Of a stretch of 64,000 nt of DNA, positions 1-9,584 are shown piece after piece (position 1 is the stretch's first letter; each line of letters begins with the position of its first letter). Under the pieces are notes generated by a model. That model searched no databases. It was not told the DNA's origin and saw only the letters and a program-made list of their open reading frames with translations. The translations under genes were made by a program, and so were the position numbers. Source of the stretch: Batillaria attramentaria (taxonomy: Eukaryota > Mollusca > Gastropoda > Batillariidae); NCBI GenBank assembly GCA_018292915.2, contig JACVVK020000001.1, positions 1,047,501 to 1,111,500 of the forward strand, given 5' to 3'.

Positions 1-420
1 TGTTTTCCGAAGCGGAAGGGGCTGCCAACACAGAGACAGTTAGACCGCAGTCACATCTGTCTTCACAAGCCACAGGCAACCCCAGTAACGGATGTGCAAT
101 GTAGACAAAAACAAAAGTTATATCGATCGTCACAGGCCTTAGGCAAAATCAGTTGAAACTAAACGTGACATGTCAAGTGTTCTTAGACCTTTGACAAGTC
201 TGAAGACTCTGATGATGAACGTGAAAATTAATGTGGACAGTAACGGTGTAATGATAACGCCATTGGTAGGATGATATGGGGCATTCTAGAAATTAACGGT
301 TTCCTGGCAGGTCGAACGGCTGCAACAGTTTTACTTTGCAGGGTTTTTGGGGGGAGGGGAGGGGATGTGTTTGACATTTAACGTCTTCTTTTCTTTTTGA
401 GACTGATTTGAAAGATGGGT
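1..420. other. no recognisable feature
   Basis: I see no gene, repeat unit or RNA signature in this stretch. Frames are short and closed on both strands. Confidence 0.4.
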
Positions 421-512
421 AAGGGGGGGGGGGGTAGGGGGGGGGGAGAGTGTGTGGTGTGTGGGGGGGGGGGGTAGGGGGCGGAGAGTGTGTGTGGGGG
501 GGGGGAGGGGAT
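421..512. repeat. G-rich low-complexity tract with short GT runs
   Basis: Runs of 8 to 10 G alternate with TAGG and GTGT blocks. Read from the other strand it gives an apparent Pro/His-rich frame (293-520), which is a composition artefact. Several closely spaced G-runs could form a quadruplex. Confidence 0.85.
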
Positions 513-1471
513 GGGATCACTTGAAAAAGCCTACACCTACAAATTTTGGCTTTGTCTAGATTCGAAACTACGACCTTCCCACCTTCTGACTGTGACTGTC
601 TACGCAGTTGTACGGAACGCTAGTCTGTTCAGACAGCGTGTGCTCGCATTAGGGAAACCTTGGCCGAGATTTGAGTCATAAGATGCGAGTTTCGTGTTTC
701 CGCAACCACAAGGAGTTTTTCGAAAATATCTCCATTTAGTGACAGTGTGCAAATTCTTTGTTTTGTCCGTCGCGACACTGATACAATGTGCCAGCATTTA
801 GATTTTTGTTTCGGCCAGAAGCACACGTTTACAATAGGAACAATTCACCGTACGCAATCCTTCAGTGAATGATACACCGTCTTCTGGGGGAAAAAAAGGC
901 CTAAACGTCTATCAGATTCATAGCGCTTACGCGCTTTTTCCAGGTGATGGTAGGGTAGACTGTCGTAGACGCTTGCCATCGACACCACTGTCATGGATAT
1001 AAGGATCAGGGAAAATCCACAAGAGCTGGCGCTCTATTGCGGTGAGTTTAAGGACACCCACCCTTTCGCTCCCGTCAGCGGATCTCTCCAGCGAGATGTA
1101 TCTCAAGCTTATGCACGCTGGAGGGGAATTAGCCACTTATTAACACCCCGGGGAACCACCCCAGTCCCCATCGGGTGCACGGCTTACGCCCATTGTTGCT
1201 CCCTAATCCAGTGTCGCTGAAACCGCGACCTCCCCCCTCTATTCTGTGGGCGTCAGATGCAGAGAGACTGAGGAGCTGTCTGAAAGAAGTTTCTATGGAG
1301 ACCTGACAGGGGTAGAGGAGTCGAGCTGGAACACCCACTGTCATGGCCTGCTGTTCGCCAGGACACTGTAGACAGGAGTCTGTGCGTCGACTGGCGGCTG
1401 CTTTTCCAGGGTTTATTTACTCCCGCGTCCAGTTCACCATCGTAATTAGAACTTTCCCCGGTGGCGTACAG
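513..1471. other. unassigned unique-looking sequence
   Basis: No repeat shared with the rest of the window, no coding frame above about 75 codons and no RNA gene seen. A MITE begins at its right edge. Confidence 0.4.
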
Positions 1472-1697
1472 GCCCCGTACGTAAAAGTCGAGGTTAATTT
1501 AACCCACGGCTACGGGCCTAACCCAGACTAGGACAAAAGAAACCCAAAAGCAAAATTAAATTTTAAATAAAGGAAGCGAAGAAAGGAAGAAAAAATCCTG
1601 TAACGGCTTAAAAAATTAACCCTAGAGCTAGTTTATTTCGAGGTTAGACTCTAACCTAGGGCTAAAAGCCCTAACCTCGACTATTACATACGCGCCC
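1472..1697 (+). mobile_element. MITE-A copy 1 (non-autonomous inverted-repeat element)
   Basis: The left end (CCCCGTACGTAAAAGTCGAG) is matched, inverted, by the right end (CTCGACTATTACATACGCGC), giving imperfect terminal inverted repeats of about 25 bp. Inside are an AT-rich centre and a short internal palindrome, GTTAGACTCTAAC. Two other copies are present (13255-13705 reversed, 50984-51144 truncated), which shows it is a dispersed element. No transposase frame. The target-site duplication is not clear, so the superfamily is not assigned. Confidence 0.75.
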
Positions 1698-1703
1698 AGA
1701 TTA

Positions 1704-2019
1704 CAGGGACAGAAAGTCCGTGCGCGAAAACACAATATTCAATAAGTACAGGACAGTGTATACTGAAATAAGAACTAGTCTGACTGTGGGCAGTACAGCT
1801 GTTAGGCGTCTTGAAATGCATTTGAAAAGTGACTTCGCAAGTTACACTTGCTGGGTAGTGAACAGAGTGCAGGGACAAAAAGTCCGTCCGTGAAACACAA
1901 TGTTCAAAAATTACAGGACACTATAAAAAAAAAAAAAAAAATCTTGCTGTGGGCAGTACAGCTGTTAGGCACCCTGAAATGCATTTGAAAAGTGACCTAG
2001 AAATTTGCACTTGCTGGGA
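1704..2019. repeat. tandem duplication, period about 166 bp
   Basis: Two consecutive diverged copies, 1704-1869 and 1870-2019. Shared landmarks are AAGTCCGT near the start, GTGGGCAGTACAGCTGTTAG in the middle and ATGCATTTGAAAAGTGAC near the end. The second copy has gained a poly-A run at about 1924-1941. Confidence 0.85.
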
Positions 2020-2368
2020 TTTTTGCGTAAAAAATCATAAGTGCAGTTGGGCCAGCTGTGGCAAACATTTAGACTCGTATTATCCACGTGGTTTTGTTAC
2101 CGGGTGTAATGCGTACGGATTTCACGTGTGTTCATACTCTAAATGTAAGACATACTCCGGAAAGAAACGTCTTCGCGTCCATGGTGACCTTCAGTGTGGA
2201 AAGTACTGTCACAAGCTGCACTGCCTTACCTACCCAGACTGCTTTGCAAACTACATGAATGAGCCTAGGCTGACGAGAGACCAATGTGTGCAAAACCTTC
2301 CTGAACCACCTGACCGAACGCTGGCGTGTGTGTGTGTGTGTGTGTGTAGTGTGAGTGTGTGTGTGTGA
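1979..2368 (+). CDS. cysteine-rich open frame, weak candidate
   Basis: From the ATG at 1979 the frame stays open until it runs into a TG array. About 115 residues precede the array-encoded Cys-Val tail. They hold at least a dozen cysteines in a spaced pattern (CTCWDFC, then CSWASC, CSYSKC, CGKYC, CLTYPDC) with several histidines. I do not recognise a family. Codon content looks more protein-like than most frames here, but the start lies in a tandemly duplicated non-coding segment and the end is a microsatellite, so a complete gene is unlikely. It could be one exon, or chance. Confidence 0.15.
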   Translation: MHLKSDLEICTCWDFCVKNHKCSWASCGKHLDSYYPRGFVTGCNAYGFHVCSYSKCKTYSGKKRLRVHGDLQCGKYCHKLHCLTYPDCFANYMNEPRLTRDQCVQNLPEPPDRTLACVCVCVCSVSVCV

Positions 2369-2455
2369 GTGTGTGTGTGAGTGTGTGTGTGTGAGTGTGA
2401 GTGTGAGTGTGTGTGTGTGTGTGTGTGAGCGTGAGCGTGAGCATGCATATGCGTG
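2323..2455. repeat. interrupted (TG)n microsatellite
   Basis: TG dinucleotides with regular GAG interruptions, ending in a GTGAGC/GCATGC segment. It creates Cys-Val and Thr-His frames on the two strands that are not genes. Confidence 0.95.
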
Positions 2456-2754
2456 TGTCTGCATGCGTGTCCGTCCGGCCGGCCGGCCGTTGTTCCTTTG
2501 TTATACACGCAGTGTCTCTTCCCTGAACAGTGACACCTCCGGCCGTTGATGATCGGGTCAGAACGTGCATGTATAGCTTTCCTTGTTTCATTAATTTTGT
2601 CAGCACGGATAGGCCTGCTGCGTCATACCTGCTTACAGCCTTGTCCTCGGGGTTGTCGTACTAGTGCAGTGTAGAGTTTGACTTTAGTGAACTGGAAGAC
2701 CGAGGCCAAGTCCTACCGAGCCTTCTCAGACTGTGACACACGAGTGCACCACGG

Positions 2755-2777
2755 AGGGGGGGGGGGGGGGGGGGGTG
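2755..2777. repeat. poly-G run
   Basis: An almost pure G run of about 20 bases, also a common site of assembly error. Confidence 0.95.
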
Positions 2778-3490
2778 TAGTCAAAATGGTCGCGAGTGTT
2801 TCCGGTGCTACTCCGCTTCAACAGTTTCGACGATGACTGCTCACGTAAAGCCATAAGTGTGAAATGTGCACAAGCCCAAGGTATACCCAAGGCCGGTAGG
2901 TAATACGTAACCGATCTCTTTAAATGGGCGATAACTCCTCTTAAAATTCGGCAAGTGAAAAATCGTGAAACCTACCTCTGGAGCATATGACTGCCCATTT
3001 CATCTCAAAGTAAAAAGCCCTCCATCGAGATGGGTTAGGACACACACACGAAATCTGCTCCATAGAGAAACAACTTAAAAACACCACAATACGTCCATGA
3101 CGTCTTTTTTTGGAAAAGGGGTGCTTTCAAGATGAAAGATTGACGTAATGGTCTTTTTCCTCAAATGACGTCAAAGGACTTACTGGTTTCTTTCTGTGTT
3201 TCAGTCATATCAAACTAAATGTGCTTGCCTCGTTGTAGTGTCTGGCACAACGTTTGGCAAACTATGCCATGTGTTGTGGTCATTATGCCGCGGGACGCGA
3301 TTGGCTGAATTCTGAGGTCTCGACACTTTGACGTCATTGGAGTCGTTAATTGTGGTGAAGCTGGATTTAGATAGTAGCGCAGGTTAGCATGCATTGTTAA
3401 CTTTCTCCTGCAGTATTTTTAAATGGGGCTACGACGACAATTCCACGACTTGGGCGCTTCAAACTTTATGAGTTTACAGTATTGCGACCA
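2778..3490. other. unassigned
   Basis: No gene seen. AT-richer than its surroundings. It holds two TGACGTCA-like sites (around 3100 and 3170), which resemble CRE half-sites but have no gene context. Confidence 0.3.
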
Positions 3491-3494
3491 AGCC

Positions 3495-3570
3495 AAAAAA
3501 TCACGTGCTCTCTTGTTGCACCGCGCGGGTTAGGGACAGCCCGCAGGCTGCCTCAGCCCTGAGGTAGATA
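3495..3570 (+). repeat. dispersed repeat, partner at 28283-28355
   Basis: Shares ATCACGTGCTCTCT, then GGGTTAGGGA, GCAGGCT and CTGAGGT in the same order with 28283-28355. This is a diverged interspersed repeat of unknown class. Confidence 0.6.
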
Positions 3571-4434
3571 TTTCGGCTTCGTCCCCTGACCTGTCTACCT
3601 GAGAGCGAGTCTTCCAATCGAATTTGCACTCAATCGACGCGGTCCTCGCCATCTATACCACCACCCGTGGTGCTAGAATGCCAACGACCCTCACGCAATT
3701 GACCAGTGCGTCCTTTAGTGACACCAGGACGGGAATCAAGACGCCAATAACACTGACTCTACACCGGTCACTCAGGGTGCAGCCTCGGACCCGGGTCTTT
3801 GTGAACACTTTAATGTGGCCGTAAAACGGTCGAGGTTTCCCCCTATTTTACTCTCGTGGGTAACGGAGAAGAAATCGAGATTTTAACACAAACAGTTGTG
3901 GTGAAGAATCCGGGTTGAATGATCGCTATAGCGTGAGCTTAGCTTGCGCCGAGAGGCCAAAGGTTCCGCCGGGCACGATCACTGCGCACGATCATTGCGC
4001 ACAGCGTGTGAAAGCCACGGAGTCTCCTCCTTTCTCGCGTGATAATGATCTGTTCTTCACTCAGTTTCTACCGAGTAAGTTCGGTGGTGTGCGCCAGTGG
4101 CCTCAATGATAAAACGAAAACAAATGGATTTAAATCTGGGTTAGTGAGAGTGTAGCACTTCGGTTATACCATGTCGTCATGTTTGCTGGAATAAGAGCCG
4201 CCAGGGAACCGTTAAATCTTGCCTGACTTTCGCATACAGAGAAAGAGTCCTAAACGTGGAATACTCGTGCGCGGTACGACAGGTGCTGTAGGCCCATCTT
4301 CTGTCCTTGCAGATCGTTAACGTTCCGAGCTGTTCTGGTCGTGTCTAACGTCCTGCCACTTACACACCTGCACAGTGACAACATCGCACAGAGTAACCAG
4401 AAGGGTACACGCGACGCGAATATCACAAGGAGTC
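3571..4434. other. unassigned
   Basis: No recognisable gene or repeat. Contains the local doublet CACGATCACTGCG / CACGATCATTGCG at about 3974-4000. Confidence 0.3.
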
Positions 4435-4441
4435 AGTGTTG

Positions 4442-4748
4442 CTCAGTCGATATAGTTCGTCCATTAGGGGGTGCAAATGTATACCAGTCATGCGCAGGAG
4501 GGGAAGATAAGCTCCAGTCGTCCACTAACGGGGGCGACTGTATCCCCGCAATTGAACGCGGGAGGGGGTGCAAATGTGCTCCGGGGTCTGGCGAGGTGAA
4601 GTCACGTGGCCGCTGACTTCGTTCTACGACTTGACTTTATGCGAAATATCGACGGAATTGACTGGTACAGGCACGTAGGAAGATGCTGAGAGGAAGGGGG
4701 GCCCACTAAGTCGGGTGAGCCATACGGCCGGGGTGAAGAAGGGTGGGG

Positions 4749-4835
<87 letters not shown>

Positions 4836-5061
4836 GACTGGCAAGGATTGTGTCCTGCGACAGCAGAGCAGGGGACCCCCACCACTGGTGGGCCCCCTCT
4901 CCTCTTATCAAAAGCAAGGGGGGCCCAAAGATATTCGGGCCCCCCTTCCAAAAATCGAACGGGGTCCTGGGCCCCCAGGGCCCCCAGGGCCCCCGTGGTT
5001 CCTACGCCCCTGTGGTATACATTTGCACCCCGTAACGGGCGAACTATACCATCTGAGCGAT
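4442..5061. mobile_element. fold-back element with 44-bp inverted arms
   Basis: The left arm 4442-4485 and the inverted right arm 5014-5057 share CTCAG, TATAGTTCG and GGGGTGCAAATGTATACC in order. Flanks 4435-4441 and 5062-5068 both read AGTGTTG, a likely 7-bp (perhaps 8-bp) target duplication. A third copy of the GGGTGCAAATGT motif lies inside at 4565. The interior holds a 42-unit GT array and GGGCCCCC-rich DNA and no transposase frame. An 8-bp duplication would suit a hAT-type MITE, but that is inference. Confidence 0.8.
4751..4834. repeat. (GT)42 microsatellite
   Basis: Uninterrupted GT array inside the fold-back element. Confidence 0.98.
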
Positions 5062-5294
5062 AGTGTTGAGCCCACGGTCAACCACCGAGTAGGAGATTTT
5101 GAATTTTCGCCGGCTCGTGCAGCCTGCAGGCGACAGTGTATTCTACGGTAAAGGTGCACTCACAGGCGCGTTGGTTCCAACAGCTGGCTTTTGTGCAGCC
5201 TAGTAATTATGGAATAATTATAAACGTTTAAACGTCACTTAAAAGTAGAAACACAAGGCAGAGTATTCCTCCTTAGCATAATTCAGTTTACGAT

Positions 5295-5317
5295 TTGTCG
5301 GACAAATAATAATGATG

Positions 5318-5352
<35 letters not shown>

Positions 5353-5548
5353 ATATAATAATGATAATAACTATGATAATAATAATAGATTTCTATATAG
5401 AGCTTATACTCGGCGAACTCTAAGCGCTTACAAAGTTAAGAAAAATAAAGTGAAATAAAATAAAGCTAAAAATAGAATGGCCTGAAAATAAAGCCAGAGA
5501 CACCAACAAAAGACAGCAATTGTGACACACGCACGTATACGCACACGT

Positions 5549-5608
<60 letters not shown>

Positions 5609-5730
5609 AGTTCTGTCAATCCTTCATTACTGCTGCTGGGCTGAGAACAAGTGTTTTGACTGCAGTTTCAAAGGTGGGGACCGAATCGACATGTATTTAT
5701 GTATTTTGGGAGAGTGTTCTAAAGGGTGAG
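5295..5730 (-). mobile_element. LINE-T 3' end with microsatellite in its 3' UTR and (ATT)n tail
   Basis: Read on the minus strand from 5730. A decayed ORF2 C-terminus comes first (LWNTLP-like, then TAVKT followed by S-A-Q-Q-like residues), matching the copy at 14740-14998. Next come a TG array (5550-5604) and about 110 bp of 3' UTR. A terminal hairpin (TAGAG paired with CTCTA) then leads to a long (ATT)n tail (5300-5390). The coding part has stops and frameshifts. The W-N-S-L-P and F-K-x-x-x-K-T-H-L-F signatures are typical of CR1/L2-type ORF2 ends. Confidence 0.75.
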
Positions 5731-6029
5731 TCCTTGGTGCGAAAACGACCGCTGCCCGTATGTCTTTTGTTCTGACACTTGGAACACGAAGGACACGTGA
5801 GTCAGCTGAAGACCTAGCTTGACAACATGAACCATTACATGTAGGGATTATCAGTTTTGTCAGACGACCGATTTCTGCTTTAGTTTCTTGGCGTTGACAA
5901 GGGAAGCCATTCTTGGGCTGCGCCAGAACTGTCCGATTCTCTGCCCCTGAGCTGAGGCATTTGGGAATAACGTCAAAAGAAATCCCGCTCTAAAAGAAAA
6001 TATTCCACCTGTGACGACCTGTAACGGTC
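5731..6029. other. unassigned
   Basis: No gene or recognised repeat. Confidence 0.3.
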
Positions 6030-6245
6030 GTATTTCTGTATTTGCATGGCGACATTGTCGTGCTGTTGAAGACTAGAGCCGCAAGTGTATTCAGCGTTCA
6101 CAGAAGAGGGCGTGCCGTTATGGAGCGGTAAAAGTGTGGGTTTCACGGTATTAAGATTTGTGACTGGCTGTTGTGTATGTTCATCCGGTTCTTGTGTATG
6201 TTCATCCGGTTCTTGTGTGGACATCATTAACCCTTCTACTGCCGC
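6030..6245 (+). repeat. diverged duplicated segment, copy 1 (copy 2 at 6960-7180)
   Basis: Collinear with 6960-7180: GTATTTCTG, ATTTGCA, CAGAAGAGGGCGTG, GTTTCAC and GTGTGGACATCA recur in the same order at a period of about 930 bp. Copy 1 also holds a perfect 21-bp doublet at about 6174-6215. Both copies end in a TTAAC(A/C)CTT motif. Confidence 0.8.
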
Positions 6246-6301
6246 CGTCGCAGTATTGCATGAATCGCACCGGTAGCCCCACTGTCAAATTAGTTTAAAA
6301 A

Positions 6302-6766
6302 AGAAATGGTAAATCTAGACTTTCCAGTTTTAACTCCAGCGTGAAGTCAGTTCTGCTCTACGGATGCGAAACATGGAGAACAATGAAGACGATGCAGCAG
6401 AAGATACAGACATTTCTCAACACCTGTCTGAGGCGCATCTTCAACATCCGATGGCCAGAGAAGATCCGGAACGAAGAGCTGTGGGAGCGAGCGGGGCAGG
6501 AACCAGTGGCCAAGCAGATCCTGCGGAGGAAGTGGGGCTGGATTGGACACACCCTCAGGAAGCCAGCATCCAGTACCACACGTCAAGCCCTGACATGGAA
6601 CCCGCAGGGGAAAAGGAAGAGAGGCCGGCCTCGCAACAGCTGGAGGCGGGACACTGAGGCAGAGCTATATAAGCAGGGGACCAAATGGACTGGAGTGGCA
6701 AGAATAGCCCAGAACAGAGTGCGATGGCGAAGGGTTGTCGATGGCCTATGCTCCACTTGGAGCCAG
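6302..6766 (+). mobile_element. LINE-R copy 1: RTE-like ORF2 C-terminus
   Basis: An open frame of about 155 codons with the classic C-terminal region of RTE-like non-LTR elements. In order it shows SVLLYGCETW, QKIQTFLNTCLRRIF, RWPEKIRNEELW, KWGWIGHTLRK, WNPQGKRKRGRPRNSWRRD and RVRWRRVVDGLCSTW. This part lies downstream of the reverse-transcriptase catalytic motifs, which are missing, so the copy is 5'-truncated and cannot move itself. The frame has no stop, unlike the copy at 26856-27263, suggesting it is fairly young. The normal 3' end is replaced by a C-run. No clear target duplication. Confidence 0.9.
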
Positions 6767-6789
6767 CCCCCCCCCCCCCCCCCCCCCCC
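6767..6789. repeat. poly-C run
   Basis: Twenty-three C residues directly after the LINE-R coding end. Confidence 0.97.
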
Positions 6790-6924
6790 AAGACTTTCCA
6801 GTAGTTGGGGAAAAAATCTCTCTATATGCAGTAAAGGTTTTGATTCCTGCGTACAGCAGAGTGACGTGAAAAGATGTTCTCCGTGAGTGAACAGAAACGC
6901 GTCTCTCAGTGAAAGGGTTAAAAA

Positions 6925-6950
6925 CAACAACAACAACAACAACAACAATT
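6925..6950. repeat. (AAC)n
   Basis: Short trinucleotide array followed by a T-run. Confidence 0.9.
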
Positions 6951-6959
6951 TTTTTCTTT

Positions 6960-7180
6960 GATCACAAGGTATTTCTGAATTTGCACGACAGCTTTGTTTT
7001 GACGATGATGCGCCTCATGTGCACTCCGCTTTCGCAGAAGAGGGCGTGTCGTCATGAAGTGGTTAACGTATGAGTTTCACAGTCACAGGTTTTGTTTGCC
7101 CGTTTGCCACGTATATAGTTTGGTTATGGTGTATGATCGTCTGGTTGCTGTGTGGACATCAACTAATTAACACTTTACTG
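6960..7180 (+). repeat. diverged duplicated segment, copy 2
   Basis: Partner of 6030-6245; see that entry for the shared landmarks. The two copies differ by many substitutions and small gaps, so the duplication is old. Confidence 0.8.
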
Positions 7181-7240
7181 ATTAACACAAGAAAAGTTCT
7201 TGTTAGCGTGTAGAGCATTGATTGAATATGAATGTATGCG

Positions 7241-7243
7241 TAT

Positions 7244-7279
<36 letters not shown>
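7241..7279. repeat. (GAT)n microsatellite
   Basis: About 12 GAT units abutting the left end of the TTAA-type MITE. Confidence 0.95.
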
Positions 7280-7280
<1 letters not shown>

Positions 7281-7281
<1 letters not shown>

Positions 7282-7992
7282 CCTTTCAACGCCAGTAGTG
7301 CAAAACAAGTGAGCACCTCTACGCCAGGCTTGCACAGAACACTGTCAGCTGTACGCCAGCAGTGCAGCAGAGAAAACACAGAGGCGGCACCCTACTGTCT
7401 TTGAATAGCTATAACTTTTCAACCACTCAACCAGTTTTTGAAAATGAGGTATCAAATTAAAGGCAACTGAACAAAGAAAACAGTAATATTCAATTTATTA
7501 TTCTGTGAAAGTGTCCCAGTAAGTTATGTTTGGGGAAAGATGAAATTTAGAATGTGGTAACAGCACTGATGTACTGTATGGCTATCAATATACAAATATC
7601 ATCATACAAGCAAAAACTAATGTTAGTCACACAAAAAAACATTTGACTATTTTGAAAGCAAGTACATGTACTCATCAAACTGATGATAAATCCATAAGCT
7701 ATTGATCCAAAGGAACACTTCATAAACACAGCACTTCACAAACACTGTCACTGAACACTTCTCAAGTTTGGGTTTCTCTCTTGTTTACAGTGTGTCCACA
7801 GGATAAAACCTTGCCCCTTGCTTTCAAAACTTACCACTCAAAAAAGGACAATGTGCAAACTTGTGCATGTTTGGTAATTGACTGTGTTACGTCGCCGCGC
7901 GGCGACAGTGGCGTCTGCCCTACAAGTCGCCGCGCGGCGACACTGGCGTTCGGCTAACATGTCGCCGAGCGGCGCCAATGGCGATGAAAGGG
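7281..7992. mobile_element. piggyBac-like MITE with subterminal repeats
   Basis: The left end is CCCTTTCAACGCC (7281-7293) after TGAA, a decayed TTAA. The right end, inverted, is CCCTTTCATCGCC before a perfect TTAA (7993-7996). Three ACGCCAG-type motifs lie just inside the left end (about 7289, 7321, 7355). Three inverted versions (GTGGCG, CTGGCG, ATGGCG) lie inside the right end. Such spaced motifs are what transposase-binding sites look like. The interior is AT-rich with no long frame. Confidence 0.75.
7891..7976. repeat. three tandem 35-bp units built on a 16-bp palindrome
   Basis: GTCGCCGCGCGGCGAC is a perfect palindrome at 7891-7906 and 7926-7941. A third copy with two changes is at 7961-7976. 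The spacing is exactly 35 bp. It forms the subterminal region of the MITE. Confidence 0.92.
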
Positions 7993-8382
7993 TTAATGGC
8001 CGACCTGTTAGTCTGTCTAGATTGAATAGTGCTGAACAGTCTTGGTAGCTGATTATTATTATTATTATTATATAATCCATCAAACACAAGGTACAACAGT
8101 GAATTGCAATTGTTTCCTCCGTTTCATATGCAGAATGTAGGCTTATTTGCCATCTGTCTGTCTTTGTAGGAAGAAGGGGGAGGGGGGAGGTGATGAGGTA
8201 TCGTCCAAATTCCCCAACGGCGACGTGCCATGCAGTTTCTCCTCCATAATTATAGAATTGTTTTCACTCAGGAAATGTCTGGAGGCATGTTTAAAATTTG
8301 GTGTGTTTTTTTTCTCTTATACCCAAACTCCCTACCCTCTCTTCCAGGCATTTTGACATTTTAACAATTTACGTGTTTTCCA

Positions 8383-8405
8383 AGGTTCGTTCGTTCGTTC
8401 GTTCA
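8383..8405. repeat. (TTCG)n microsatellite
   Basis: Short TTCG array. Confidence 0.9.
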
Positions 8406-8594
8406 CTGTCTGCAGCTACCGCGGCTCCCAGTAATTAAGAATTTGTGTTTTTGATCTTCTCGATTATAACTCACAACGCAAAATTAAACAAACACGCTCG
8501 AGGCTAATCTTAATCGCGTCTCTTATTATTGACCCATCTCTTTTTTTTTTTTTCTTTTTTTTTGTAATGTCTTTTCTCCCTTGTTCTGTTTCAG

Positions 8595-8633
8595 GCCGCA
8601 AAGAAACCAAAGAAAGTAGCCGCAAAGAAGTAG
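8595..8633 (+). CDS. candidate terminal exon, linker histone H1-like C-terminal tail
   Basis: A long pyrimidine tract (about 8538-8590) leads to TTCTGTTTCAG at 8584-8594, a strong splice acceptor. The next codons give AAKKPKKVAAKK followed by TAG. Alternating Ala/Lys with Pro is characteristic of the basic tail of linker histone H1 and related chromatin proteins; other basic nuclear or ribosomal proteins end similarly. The 3' side is AT-rich, with a possible variant poly-A signal AATATA near 8775. No histone-type stem-loop follows, which fits a polyadenylated replacement variant. No upstream exon could be found in the window. Confidence 0.45.
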   Translation, partial: AAKKPKKVAAKK

Positions 8634-8855
8634 TTCATCGGGGCGGAGCCACTCCCAACGGTTAAAATATTGAACGAGAACATTTTCCAAAAAAAAGAAA
8701 AAAAAAAAAGAAAAAAACCAAAACTATATATTAACTATTTTTTCATCTTTGTACACCATTTTCTTGAGAGCAATATTAATATAAAAAAATTAAAAACATT
8801 CTGAGCATGCAGTTAGATGCGATTTTGTTATGTCTAAGTTGATATGTGTGTATGA

Positions 8856-8860
<5 letters not shown>

Positions 8861-8917
<57 letters not shown>
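8861..8917. repeat. (GT)n microsatellite
   Basis: About 28 GT units. Confidence 0.97.
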
Positions 8918-8919
<2 letters not shown>

Positions 8920-9149
8920 TTAAAAGCATGATTTGCCTCGAGACAACTATACAAGAGTTTATTACTCTCAGTCCGTTATGGAAATCGCTGTAGCACACTG
9001 AAGTCTGTCGGCTGAGGCATAAGCACAGAATTTGAAGAAAATCATGATGAATGAACAAGAATGAAAGCTATTCATTATACGGCCATAGTACACGTTCACC
9101 ATTTTTGGGCGTGCGCTGTTTGGAACGATTGCGACAATCACACAAAATG

Positions 9150-9385
9150 TCTGACTCCCCCCCTCCAACAACAAGAACAACAACCCCCAAAACAACGAAA
9201 AAACCCAAAAAAGCAAAACAAAAACACCCCGAAACAACAACAACAACAAAGCAATACAACAACAACAAAAAACCCAAAGCAACAACAACAACCACCCCCC
9301 CCCCCCAAAAAAAAAAAGCAACAAAAACAAACAAAAAACAAAAATTTAACAACAACAAAAAACAGCAACAACAACAAAACCATCT
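9150..9385. repeat. CAA-rich low-complexity region with a C-run and A-run
   Basis: Irregular CAA/AAC tracts, a C-run at about 9293-9306 and an A-run at about 9307-9317. All frames here (Gln/Asn/Thr/Pro-rich) are artefacts. Confidence 0.9.
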
Positions 9386-9425
9386 GAGCATTGCATGAAG
9401 CGACACTTCAAAATGTGACTTTAAA

Positions 9426-9513
9426 AAACGACACTTCTGATAAGTCGTGCCTGACGGATGGCGCACTTCGGAGAGAGCGCACGGAGTCCTTTCCAATTGG
9501 AAGTGTCGTTTCA
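9426..9513. repeat. short inverted repeat
   Basis: AACGACACTTC at 9427-9437 is inverted as GAAGTGTCGTT at about 9501-9511. Together they could form a hairpin with a loop of about 65 bases. Function unknown. Confidence 0.5.
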
Positions 9514-9584
9514 ATCGTTTCGAACCACAAACCACCCCATTTTCGAAAACACTTCGGCCCTGCCAAAACAAGCGAAAACACGTC

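Larger units (their letters stand above)
6231..6917. mobile_element. candidate TTAA-flanked (piggyBac-like) element split by a LINE
   Basis: TTAA at 6227-6230 is followed by CCCTTCTACTG. The right end reads CAGTGAAAGGG followed by TTAA (6918-6921), so the ends are short inverted repeats at TTAA sites, as in piggyBac. The LINE-R copy and a C-run occupy most of the interior. Caution: the left motif is also the end of a duplicated host segment, so the boundary may be older than any insertion. Confidence 0.4.

Noticed and set aside
3100..3180. CRE-like TGACGTCA sites as a promoter
   Set aside because: No gene, TATA box or initiator nearby; eight-base sites are expected by chance in 64 kb.
8634..8700. 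Histone 3' stem-loop downstream of the H1-like exon
   Set aside because: No GGCYCTTTTCAGRGCC-like hairpin present; GGAGCCACTCCC can pair weakly but lacks the conserved loop.
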